DNA from: Pseudomonas sp. ADAK13
Lineage (GTDB): Bacteria; Pseudomonadota; Gammaproteobacteria; Pseudomonadales; Pseudomonadaceae
Direction of reading: 5' to 3'
Length of the DNA: 64,000 nucleotides
Assembly (NCBI RefSeq): GCF_012935715.1
Contig: NZ_CP052860.1
Location: 1,612,001-1,676,000 of the forward strand
The position numbers and the translations under genes are program-made. Under the pieces are notes generated by a model that ran no database searches, was not told the origin of the DNA, and was given only the letters and a program-made list of their open reading frames with translations. This document shows positions 27,770-35,277 of this stretch, piece after piece (position 1 is the stretch's first letter; every line of letters starts with the position of its first letter).

Positions 27770-28216
27770 TTAAGCAGCTACCACAACAACGCGTACGGTT
27801 GCTTCGACTTCAGCGTGCAGGTGCACGGCTACATCGAATTCGCCAACGTTGCGGATGGTGCCGTTCGGCAGACGAACTTCGCTCTTCTGCACTTCAACGC
27901 CGGAGGCGGTCAGTGCATCAGCGATGTCGTGGGTGCCGATCGAACCGAACAGCTTGCCTTCGTCACCGGCGGTGGCAGTGATAGTCACTTCCAGCTCAGC
28001 CAGTTGGGCAGCGCGAGTTTCGGCCGAAGCTTTTTTGTCTGCTGCTGCTTTTTCCAGCTCGGCACGACGCTCTTCAAACGCAGCCAGGTTGGCAGCGGTT
28101 GCAGCGGTGGCTTTGCCGTATGGCAGCAGGTAGTTACGACCGTAGCCGGCCTTAACGTTCACTTTGTCGCCCAGGTTGCCCAGGTTGGCGACTTTTTCCA
28201 GAAGGATCAGTTGCAT
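27770..28216 (-). CDS. rplI: 50S ribosomal protein L9
   Basis: A 148-aa ribosomal protein of normal length. The N-terminal 23S rRNA-binding domain begins [32 protein letters not shown], which contains the family signature. A long connecting helix rich in Ala, Lys and Glu (residues 45-75) and a C-terminal domain follow. It is the last gene of the rpsF-rpsR-DUF2232-rplI operon and sits 18 bp after the membrane-protein gene. Confidence 0.97.
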   Translation of the reverse strand: MQLILLEKVANLGNLGDKVNVKAGYGRNYLLPYGKATAATAANLAAFEERRAELEKAAADKKASAETRAAQLAELEVTITATAGDEGKLFGSIGTHDIADALTASGVEVQKSEVRLPNGTIRNVGEFDVAVHLHAEVEATVRVVVVAA

Positions 28217-28234
28217 GTGAAAATCCTCTAACTT

Positions 28235-29122
28235 TTAACCTTCACCGTTCGCGTTATCGGCGTCTTTCGGCGCCAGACGACCGCGAAAATCAATCAGGCC
28301 GTCGACAATGGCCAAGACCACGAGTAACGGATAGATCAGCTGCATGAACAGCAACAGCGTTACGTACAACCCCACCAGCCAGAATCTGCCCAGTCGCTTT
28401 TGCGCCACCAGCCCATGAATCAGGGACAGGCCGGCGAATACCAGCGGTACGCTGCACAACGGCACCAACAGCGCCAGGCCAAACGTCGGCCCGACCACCA
28501 TGAACGCCAGCAGCAACATCGCGGGTCCTGCGGGGATTCTGATACTGCGAAATTCGCGACCAAAACCGCCCGGGTTATACAACAACGCCTGCCAGTAACG
28601 CCCAAGAATCAGGCTCAGCACGCTGACGATCTGCAACAAGGCCGCAATCAGGCCGGTAAGCATCGGTGCAATCACTGACGCGAGACGCGCTCGCTCCTCT
28701 ACCGATAACTGCTGGTAGAGATCCCCGAGGGCCAGCGGCAGGATCTTTATGATCTCCTGCGCCAGCGCCTCGATTTGCGGGCGGAAAGCCGCGCCAAGCG
28801 CCAGTGAATACACCAACCCCAATGCCACGCTGACCAGCAGCGTACGGACCCAGGACTCACTTGCGCGTAAAACCAACGCAAGGGTCGATGAACCGAGCAG
28901 TACCAGAAGTACCCGTGGATCATCGAATTTCAACCACCAGACCAAGGCCGGCAGTATTCCCAGGGCAAGAACGCCAAGGGCGTCCTTCAAACCGCGCCGC
29001 AGGAGCACAAGGCAACCTGCAGCAGCACCCAACCAATACAACAACGGCAATGCTGCACATCCAGCCACTACCAGAGTGGCCTGCACACGACCGCGCATGA
29101 TGAACTCAGCTAAGGCGCGCAT
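28235..29122 (-). CDS. DUF2232 (YybS-like) membrane protein within the ribosomal operon
   Basis: A 295-aa inner-membrane protein with about eight hydrophobic segments spread over its length and a short charged C-terminal tail (RGRLAPKDADNANGEG). It matches the DUF2232 family, whose function is unknown. It lies 36 bp after rpsR and 18 bp before rplI, a location seen repeatedly in Pseudomonas, so it is co-transcribed with ribosomal protein genes without an obvious ribosomal role. Confidence 0.8.
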   Translation of the reverse strand: MRALAEFIMRGRVQATLVVAGCAALPLLYWLGAAAGCLVLLRRGLKDALGVLALGILPALVWWLKFDDPRVLLVLLGSSTLALVLRASESWVRTLLVSVALGLVYSLALGAAFRPQIEALAQEIIKILPLALGDLYQQLSVEERARLASVIAPMLTGLIAALLQIVSVLSLILGRYWQALLYNPGGFGREFRSIRIPAGPAMLLLAFMVVGPTFGLALLVPLCSVPLVFAGLSLIHGLVAQKRLGRFWLVGLYVTLLLFMQLIYPLLVVLAIVDGLIDFRGRLAPKDADNANGEG

Positions 29123-29158
29123 GCATTCAATCCCTTACTACTTGTCGACTGCCCGGTC

Positions 29159-29389
29159 TCAGCGGCCGTGGCTGTCGGTGTAGGCCAGCAGGGCCAGGAA
29201 GCGGGCGCGCTTGATAGCGGTGGCCAGCTGACGCTGATAACGAGCTTTGGTACCGGTGATGCGGCTTGGAACAATTTTGCCGGTCTCGGATACGTAGGCT
29301 TTCAGAGTGTTGAGATCTTTGTAATCGATCTCCTTCACGTCTTCAGCGGTGAAGCGGCAGAATTTACGACGACGGAAGAAACGTGCCAT
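29159..29389 (-). CDS. rpsR: 30S ribosomal protein S18
   Basis: A 76-aa ribosomal protein. The sequence [30 protein letters not shown] and the C-terminal [12 protein letters not shown] are typical. It binds the central domain of 16S rRNA together with S6, whose gene lies 28 bp upstream in the same operon. Confidence 0.97.
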
Positions 29390-29417
29390 TTGATAGGCTC
29401 CTTAAAAGGTCCGTGGA

Positions 29418-29840
29418 TTACTCGTCAGCGTTATCGCTGTTGTCGCTGTCATCACTGTCAGCGCTTTCAGCGCCTTCGTGCTCAGGACGGTCGCGACGCT
29501 CACGGCGCTCACTGCGGTTTTCTTCAGCCTTGAGCATCTCGGATTGGCCGGTAACGGCTTCTTCGCGACGGATGACCAGGTTACGGATCACTGCATCGTT
29601 GTAGCGGAAGTTGTCTTCCAGCTCGGCCAGGGCCTTGCCAGTGCACTCAACGTTCAGCATCACGTAGTGAGCCTTGTGAACATTGTTGATTGCGTAGGCC
29701 AGTTGACGACGGCCCCAATCTTCCAGACGGTGGATTTTGCCGCCGTCTTCTTCGATCAGCTTGGTGTAACGCTCTACCATGCCGCCGACTTGCTCGCTTT
29801 GATCCGGGTGGACCAAAAAGATGATTTCGTAATGACGCAT
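29418..29840 (-). CDS. rpsF: 30S ribosomal protein S6
   Basis: A 140-aa ribosomal protein. The N-terminal RNA-binding domain begins [18 protein letters not shown], with [12 protein letters not shown] in the middle. The last 40 residues are a very acidic and basic tail rich in Glu, Asp, Ser and Arg, ending in repeated [20 protein letters not shown] precedes the start. It is the first gene of the operon. In many bacteria the leader binds the S6:S18 complex; the segment 29841-29940 contains hairpin-forming sequence (AGGCAC/GTGCCT at 29922-29937) but I cannot confirm that motif. Confidence 0.96.
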   Translation of the reverse strand: MRHYEIIFLVHPDQSEQVGGMVERYTKLIEEDGGKIHRLEDWGRRQLAYAINNVHKAHYVMLNVECTGKALAELEDNFRYNDAVIRNLVIRREEAVTGQSEMLKAEENRSERRERRDRPEHEGAESADSDDSDNSDNADE

Positions 29841-30035
29841 GAATGCTCCTTACGGGTTGTAGCCTGCCGCTCAAAAACGGTCAGACAAGGAGTGAATGAC
29901 ACTTATGGATCTTGCCGAAGGGAGGCACATGCGTGCCTGCCATGAAGGCAAGGGGCGCAATTGTAGAGAAGGGGGAGAAAGGGTGCAAGGTGATTGGTGA
30001 TTATTTGAACAGTCACCCCACCCCACAAAAACAAA

Positions 30036-30126
30036 TGTGGGAGCTGGCTTGCCTGCGATGACAATGGCACAGGCAACATCTCTGCTGACTGACACACCGC
30101 CATCGCGGGCAAGCCCGGCTCCCACA
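30036..30126. repeat. Paired REP element between rlmB and rpsF
   Basis: Arms TGTGGGAGCTGGCTTGCCTG and the inverted GGGCAAGCCCGGCTCCCACA flank about 45 bp. It lies 24 bases before the end of rlmB (read in its direction, just downstream). Confidence 0.8.
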
Positions 30127-30149
30127 GGGTCTTGCGTCGCTCTTAAGCC

Positions 30150-30905
30150 TTATTTCTTGGCTTTGGCCTTGGCGCCACGCTGGCGCTGGGCTTCGAACAG
30201 GCAGACGCCCGTTGCGACTGAAACGTTGAGGCTGCTGACGCTACCGGCCATCGGCAGGTGCACCAGGTAGTCGCAATGTTCACGGGTCAGGCGACGCATG
30301 CCTTTGCCTTCGGCGCCCATGATCAGGATGGTCGGGCCGGTGAGGTCCTGGTCATAAATGCTGACCTCGGCCTCTCCCGCCGTACCCACGACCCACAAGC
30401 CGCGCTGCTGGAGTTTCTCCAGGGTACGCGCCAGGTTGGTCACCGCCACCAGCGGAATCACTTCTGCCGCACCGCAGGCGACTTTACGCACCACAGGCGT
30501 CAAGGTGGCCGACTTGTCTTTAGGCACGATCACCGCCAGTGCGCCGGCAGCATCGGCCGAACGCAGGCAGGCACCCAGGTTGTGCGGATCGGTCACGCCG
30601 TCGAGCACCAGCAGCAGCGGCGCGCCTTCGGTGCGATCGAGCAACTCGTCGAGCATCGCCTCGCCCCAGACCTGGCTCGGGCTTACGTCCGCGACCACAC
30701 CCTGGTGAACGCCTTCGACCCAGACGTCCATTTCACGACGCTCGGCCTGGCCGATAGCAACCTTGTTTTGATTGGCCAACTCGACCAGCGCTTGTACACG
30801 CGGCTCACTACGGCCTTCTGCCAACCACACCTGTTTGACACGCTTCGGGTGGTGACGCAGCAACGCTTCTACGGCGTGAACGCCGTAGATTTTTTCCAGA
30901 CTCAT
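30150..30905 (-). CDS. rlmB: 23S rRNA (guanosine-2'-O-)-methyltransferase RlmB
   Basis: A 251-aa SPOUT-family methyltransferase that methylates the ribose of G2251 in the 23S P-loop. The N-terminal substrate-binding domain starts KIYGVHAVEALLRHHPKRV, and the trefoil-knot motifs NLGACLRSADAAG, IMGAEGKGM and MAGSVSSLNVSVATG are all present. It overlaps the rnr stop by four bases (ATGA), so it is coupled to RNase R, linking two genes of rRNA maturation and quality control. Confidence 0.95.
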   Translation of the reverse strand: MSLEKIYGVHAVEALLRHHPKRVKQVWLAEGRSEPRVQALVELANQNKVAIGQAERREMDVWVEGVHQGVVADVSPSQVWGEAMLDELLDRTEGAPLLLVLDGVTDPHNLGACLRSADAAGALAVIVPKDKSATLTPVVRKVACGAAEVIPLVAVTNLARTLEKLQQRGLWVVGTAGEAEVSIYDQDLTGPTILIMGAEGKGMRRLTREHCDYLVHLPMAGSVSSLNVSVATGVCLFEAQRQRGAKAKAKK

Positions 30906-33535
30906 GACTTGGCCTTAGGTTTGCGCGACCCGCCGCTTTTCGCGGGGGCCGAACCCGCTTTTGGCGGGCCTTTACGGTGTTTACTCGGCTTGCTCGACGG
31001 TTTTTCCGCCTCGCGGGACTTTCCCCCAGACGCCGCTTTACCACCGCTTTTGGCTTCGTTGAGCAACTGCTGCTTCAACTCGCGGCTCTTGCGCAGCTCG
31101 GCGTTTTTCGCCGCGGCATCGCTAGGGCGGTAGGCTTCGGGGGCCTTGTCCTTGGCAGACGAACGACGAGCAGGCTTGGCAGGTGCTGGCTCGGCGACTG
31201 CTGCTTTCGCAGGAGCCCCTTTGCCTTTGGCGGCCGGCGCTGCAGTTTCGTTGCCACGTTTTTTACGGCCAGTCGGCTCAACAGGCTTGTCTGGCATGCC
31301 GAAGTCGATCTTGCGCTCGTCGAGGTCGACGCGCATGACCTGCACTTCCACGGTGTCGCCCAAACGGAAGCTGCGACCGGTGCGCTCGCCCGCCAGGCGG
31401 TGATGCACAGGGTCGAAGTGGTAGTAGTCACCCGGCAAAGCGGTGACGTGCACCAGGCCCTCGACGTAGATATCGGTCAGCTCGACGAACAGGCCAAAAC
31501 CGGTAACGGCGGTGATCACACCCGGGAACGACTCGCCCACGCGGTCTTTCATGAACTCGCACTTGAGCCAGTTCACCACGTCGCGGGTGGCTTCGTCGGC
31601 ACGTCGTTCGCTCATGGAGCACTGCTCGCCCAGCTGTTCCAGGGCCGCTTCGTCGTACGGATAGATCCGTGCCTTCGGAATGGTCATGGCACCGGCGCGC
31701 TTGACGTGCGGGGTGTTCTGCTTGGAATGGATCACGCTGCGGATCGCCCGGTGCGTGAGCAAGTCCGGGTAACGGCGAATCGGCGAGGTGAAGTGGGTGT
31801 ACGCCTCATAATTCAGGCCGAAGTGGCCTTGGTTATCAGCGCTGTACACCGCCTGGCTCAGCGAGCGCAGCATGACGGTCTGGATCACGTGGTAATCCGG
31901 ACGGTCCTTGATGCTCGCGAGCAGAGCCTGGTAGTCCTTCGGCGTCGGGCCGTCCTTGCCTTTGTGCAGGGACAGGCCGAGCTCACCGAGGAACGCGCGC
32001 AGCTTCTCCAGACGCTCCGGCGGCGGGCCGTCGTGCACCCGGTACAACGCAGGAATCTCGTGCTTCTTCAGGAATTCTGCGGTGGCCACGTTGGCGGCCA
32101 GCATGCATTCCTCGATCAGCTTGTGAGCATCGTTACGCGTGGTCGGAGTGATCGCGGCGATCTTGCGCTCGGAACCGAAGACAATCCGGGTTTCCTGGGT
32201 TTCGAAGTCGATCGCGCCACGCACGTGACGAGCGCCCAGCAGCACCTTGTACAGCGCATAGAGCTGCTTGAGGTGCGGCACGACATGGCCGTACTCACCG
32301 CGCAAGGCTTTGGCTTCGCTGGTTTTCGGCTGTTCCAGGATGGTGCTGACCTTGTTGTAGGTCAGGCGGGCCTGGGAGTGGATCACCGCTTCGTAGAACT
32401 GGTAGTCGGTCATTTCGCCGGTTTTCGAGATGGTCATCTCGCACACCATGGCCAAACGGTCGACTTTCGGGTTCAGGGAGCACAAACCGTTCGACAGCTG
32501 CTCAGGCAGCATCGGGATCACGCGCTCGGGGAAGTACACCGAGTTGCCGCGCACCTGGGCTTCGTTGTCCAGGGCCGAACCGATCTTCACGTAGCTGGAC
32601 ACGTCGGCAATCGCGACGAACAACTTCCAGCCGCCGGAGAACAGGCGCAGTTTGCCGGGCTTGGCTTCGCAGTAGACCGCATCGTCGAAGTCGCGGGCAT
32701 CTTCGCCGTCAATGGTGACGAACGGCAGATGGCGCAGGTCGATGCGTTTCTCTTTGTCTTTTTCTTCAACTTCAGGCTTGAGCTTGGAGGCTTCTTTCAG
32801 CACCGCCTCAGGCCAGACGTGGGGGATATCGTAGGTGCGCAGCGCAACATCGATTTCCATGCCCGGCGCCATGTAGTTGCCGACCACTTCGACGATATCG
32901 CCCTGTGGCTGGAAGCGCGCAGTTGGCCAGTGGGTGATTTTCACCTCGACGAACTGACCGACCTTGGCGGCGCCATTGCGGCCCGGGGTGATCAGCACTT
33001 CCTGCTGGACCTTCGGGTTATCCGGCACGACAAAGCCGATGCCGCCTTCTTCGAAGTAACGACCAACGATGGACTCGTGGGCACGGGACACCACTTCGAC
33101 GATCACGCCTTCGCGGCGACCGCGACGGTCGAGGCCGGAAACGCGCGCCAGGGCACGGTCGCCATCGAACACCAGGCGCATTTGCGCCGGGCTCATGAAC
33201 AGGTCGTCGCTGCCATCGTCGGGGATCAGGAAGCCGAAACCGTCACGGTGGCCGGCGATGCGGCCGAGGATCAGGTCGAGCTTGTCCACAGGCGCGTACG
33301 TGCCACGGCGGGTGTAGATCAACTGGGCATCGCGCTCCATGGCGCGCAGGCGGCGACGCAGGGCTTCGAGTTGGTCTTCGGTGGTCAGACCGAATTCTTC
33401 AACCAGCTGCTCGCGGCTAGCAGGCGAACCCCGATCGGCGAGGTGCGCCAGGATCAGTTCGCGGCTAGGAATAGGGTTTTCATATTTTTCCGCTTCACGA
33501 GCGGCCTCGGGATCGAGGGACTGCCAATCGGCCAT
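30902..33535 (-). CDS. rnr: Ribonuclease R
   Basis: An 877-aa processive 3'-5' exoribonuclease that degrades structured RNA. In order: an N-terminal helix-turn-helix-like domain (residues 20-85), two cold-shock RNA-binding domains, the RNB catalytic domain from about residue 250 with DGEDARDFDDAVYC holding the metal-binding aspartates, an S1 domain near 640-725 (GVITAVTGFGLFVEL), and a long Lys/Ala/Pro-rich basic tail of about 140 residues. A TTGACA-N17-CAATAC promoter candidate lies about 50-75 bp upstream. Confidence 0.95.
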   Translation of the reverse strand: MADWQSLDPEAAREAEKYENPIPSRELILAHLADRGSPASREQLVEEFGLTTEDQLEALRRRLRAMERDAQLIYTRRGTYAPVDKLDLILGRIAGHRDGFGFLIPDDGSDDLFMSPAQMRLVFDGDRALARVSGLDRRGRREGVIVEVVSRAHESIVGRYFEEGGIGFVVPDNPKVQQEVLITPGRNGAAKVGQFVEVKITHWPTARFQPQGDIVEVVGNYMAPGMEIDVALRTYDIPHVWPEAVLKEASKLKPEVEEKDKEKRIDLRHLPFVTIDGEDARDFDDAVYCEAKPGKLRLFSGGWKLFVAIADVSSYVKIGSALDNEAQVRGNSVYFPERVIPMLPEQLSNGLCSLNPKVDRLAMVCEMTISKTGEMTDYQFYEAVIHSQARLTYNKVSTILEQPKTSEAKALRGEYGHVVPHLKQLYALYKVLLGARHVRGAIDFETQETRIVFGSERKIAAITPTTRNDAHKLIEECMLAANVATAEFLKKHEIPALYRVHDGPPPERLEKLRAFLGELGLSLHKGKDGPTPKDYQALLASIKDRPDYHVIQTVMLRSLSQAVYSADNQGHFGLNYEAYTHFTSPIRRYPDLLTHRAIRSVIHSKQNTPHVKRAGAMTIPKARIYPYDEAALEQLGEQCSMSERRADEATRDVVNWLKCEFMKDRVGESFPGVITAVTGFGLFVELTDIYVEGLVHVTALPGDYYHFDPVHHRLAGERTGRSFRLGDTVEVQVMRVDLDERKIDFGMPDKPVEPTGRKKRGNETAAPAAKGKGAPAKAAVAEPAPAKPARRSSAKDKAPEAYRPSDAAAKNAELRKSRELKQQLLNEAKSGGKAASGGKSREAEKPSSKPSKHRKGPPKAGSAPAKSGGSRKPKAKS

Positions 33536-33581
33536 TAGAGAGTTTTCACCTTGTCTATATGCGGGTTAGTTTGGCATACGC

Positions 33582-33610
33582 GTATTGAAACGGGAAATTT
33601 CAGGTGTCAA
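33582..33610 (-). promoter_or_regulatory. Candidate sigma70 promoter of rnr-rlmB
   Basis: A perfect TTGACA -35 is followed after exactly 17 bases by CAATAC on the minus strand, about 50 bp upstream of the rnr start codon. The -10 is weak, and a downstream TATAGA-like site is an alternative. Confidence 0.45.
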
Positions 33611-33696
33611 CAAGCCCGTAAAAGCACTTTGTAGCCCTTGGAATGCACCTTGCGCGACCGCCCACGAAATATTCCAGACTTTTTTCATGGCAGGGC

Positions 33697-33725
33697 TTTA
33701 CAGCAGAAAATAGCCTCCGTATAGT
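33697..33725 (+). promoter_or_regulatory. Sigma70 promoter of first tRNA-Leu gene
   Basis: TTTACA, a 17-base spacer and TATAGT. The -10 ends 34 bases before the tRNA. The second tRNA gene has the same -35, spacer length and -10. Confidence 0.8.
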
Positions 33726-33759
33726 GCGCGCCATCGACGACGGCAACGTTGTTGATGCT

Positions 33760-33846
33760 GCCCAGGTGGTGAAATTGGTAGACACGCCAGCTTCAGGTGC
33801 TGGTGATCGCAAGGTCGTGGAAGTTCGAGTCTTCTCCTGGGCACCA
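33760..33846 (+). tRNA. tRNA-Leu (anticodon CAG), copy 1
   Basis: An 87-base class II tRNA ending in an encoded CCA. The anticodon stem CCAGC/GCTGG encloses TTCAGGT, giving anticodon CAG, which reads the CTG codon that dominates leucine in this genome. A long variable arm (TGATCGCAAGGTCGTG region) and the T-arm GTTCGAGTC are present. A GCGGGTTT terminator follows. Confidence 0.96.
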
Positions 33847-33880
33847 ATTTCAAACTCAAGGTTCTTCCTCGAGTCTCCAA

Positions 33881-33905
33881 AAACCCGCGAAAGCGGGTTT
33901 TTGCG
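33881..33905 (+). terminator. Intrinsic terminator after tRNA-Leu copy 1
   Basis: AAACCCGC and GCGGGTTT close a GAAA loop, with further T residues after the stem. Confidence 0.9.
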
Positions 33906-33959
33906 TTTCAGGCCTTTGATTTTTAACGAGAATCTTGATTTATATTTTTGAATCAGGGG

Positions 33960-33988
33960 TTTACAGATCAAAAAGCCCTCCGTATAGT
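33960..33988 (+). promoter_or_regulatory. Sigma70 promoter of second tRNA-Leu gene
   Basis: TTTACA, a 17-base spacer and TATAGT, the same arrangement as upstream of copy 1 but with a partly different spacer and discriminator. Confidence 0.8.
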
Positions 33989-34019
33989 TCGTTCCATCAA
34001 CAGCGCAAGCGTTGATAAT

Positions 34020-34106
34020 GCCCAGGTGGTGAAATTGGTAGACACGCCAGCTTCAGGTGCTGGTGATCGCAAGGTCGTGGAAGTTCGAGTCTTCTCCTGG
34101 GCACCA
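34020..34106 (+). tRNA. tRNA-Leu (anticodon CAG), copy 2
   Basis: Identical in all 87 bases to the copy beginning 260 bases earlier, including the encoded CCA. It has its own promoter and terminator, so the whole transcription unit appears to have been duplicated in tandem. Confidence 0.96.
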
Positions 34107-34116
34107 AATTCAGATC

Positions 34117-34139
34117 AAACCCGCGAAAGCGGGTTTTTT
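34117..34139 (+). terminator. Intrinsic terminator after tRNA-Leu copy 2
   Basis: The same AAACCCGC/GCGGGTTT hairpin with GAAA loop as after copy 1, followed by a run of T residues. Confidence 0.9.
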
Positions 34140-34251
34140 CGTTTCCGGGGTTTGAAAACCTGCCCGCTGATTTCCCCCCTCGCCCGCACTTGAGAAGTTT
34201 TATCGTTTATCCTTGTAAGGATTTGTTGCACTCAAGTGAGGAAAACCCCGG

Positions 34252-35277
34252 ATGATGATCCGCGATACCCGTCTCAAGACATCCCTTCTGCGTGGCCTGA
34301 CCATCACTCTGCTCGGCCTGACCCTGCTCTCGCCCGCCGCCTATTCTGCCGACAAGGTCGCCCTGACCCTGTACAACGGCCAACACAAGGAGGTCGGCGA
34401 TGAACTTGCCAAGGCCTTCGAAGACAAGACAGGCATCCACGTCAATGTGCGCAAAGGCAGCAGCAACCAGCTGGCCAGCCAGGTCGTCGAAGAAGGCGAC
34501 CGCTCCCCTGCCGACGTGATCTACACCGAAGAATCGCCGCCGCTGAATAAACTCGGCGAGCAAGGCCTGCTTGCGACCATTGACGCCAGCACCCTCGATG
34601 TATTGCCCAAGGAATATGTAGCCGCCAATGGCGCCTGGATGGGCGTGACCGCACGCACCCGCGTCGTGGCGTTCAACCCGAAACTGATCGCCGAAAAAGA
34701 CCTGCCCAAGTCGGTACTGGATTTCGCCGGTCCTGAATGGCAAGGCAAGGTCGGTTTCGTACCGACCAGCGGCGCGTTCCAGGAACAGGCCGTAGCAATT
34801 ATCAAACTGCACGGTCGCGAAGCGGCTGAAGAATGGCTGACCGGCCTGCGGGCGTTCGGCAAGGTCTACAGCAACAACATGGTTGCGCTCAAAGCCGTGG
34901 AAAATGGCGAAGTAGCCACTGTACTGGTGAACAACTACTACTGGTTCGCCCTGAAGAAAGAAAAAACCAATCTGGATTCCCAACTGCACTACTTCACCAA
35001 CGGTGATGCGGGCGGCCTGATTACCGTGTCTGCCGCGGCTGCGCTGAAATCCAGCAAGCATCCAAAAGAAGCCCAGCAACTGTTGGCTTTCATGGCCAGC
35101 GAAGAAGGCCAACGGGTCATCACCAACACCTCCGCCGAATACCCGCTGCGCAAGGGTATGGAATCCAACCGCGGCCTCAAGCCTTTCAGCGAGCTGCAAC
35201 CGCCGAAAGTCACCCCTGCCGACCTGGGCAACGCCGAAGAAGCCCTGGAAATGGAACGTGACGTTGGCTTGAACTGA
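34252..35277 (+). CDS. Periplasmic Fe(3+)-type ABC transporter substrate-binding protein (FbpA/HitA-like)
   Basis: A 341-aa precursor with a signal peptide (basic start, LLRGLTITLLGLTLLSPAAYSA, cleavage near YSA/DK). The mature protein begins VALTLYNGQH and contains the adjacent tyrosines of VNNYYWFAL near residue 230, the paired Tyr iron ligands of the FbpA group. GAGGA lies nine bases before the ATG. The stop codon shares its last base with the permease start. No matching ATPase gene is present nearby, so the ATP-binding subunit must be encoded elsewhere or shared. Confidence 0.87.
   Translation: MMIRDTRLKTSLLRGLTITLLGLTLLSPAAYSADKVALTLYNGQHKEVGDELAKAFEDKTGIHVNVRKGSSNQLASQVVEEGDRSPADVIYTEESPPLNKLGEQGLLATIDASTLDVLPKEYVAANGAWMGVTARTRVVAFNPKLIAEKDLPKSVLDFAGPEWQGKVGFVPTSGAFQEQAVAIIKLHGREAAEEWLTGLRAFGKVYSNNMVALKAVENGEVATVLVNNYYWFALKKEKTNLDSQLHYFTNGDAGGLITVSAAAALKSSKHPKEAQQLLAFMASEEGQRVITNTSAEYPLRKGMESNRGLKPFSELQPPKVTPADLGNAEEALEMERDVGLN

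Noticed and set aside
29841..29940. An S6:S18-binding leader in front of rpsF
   Set aside because: Hairpin-forming sequence is present, but I could not align it to the known motif with confidence, so it is not listed as a feature.
30977..33538. An 853-codon plus-strand open frame
   Set aside because: Antisense to rnr throughout; RNB and S1 motifs identify the minus strand as coding.
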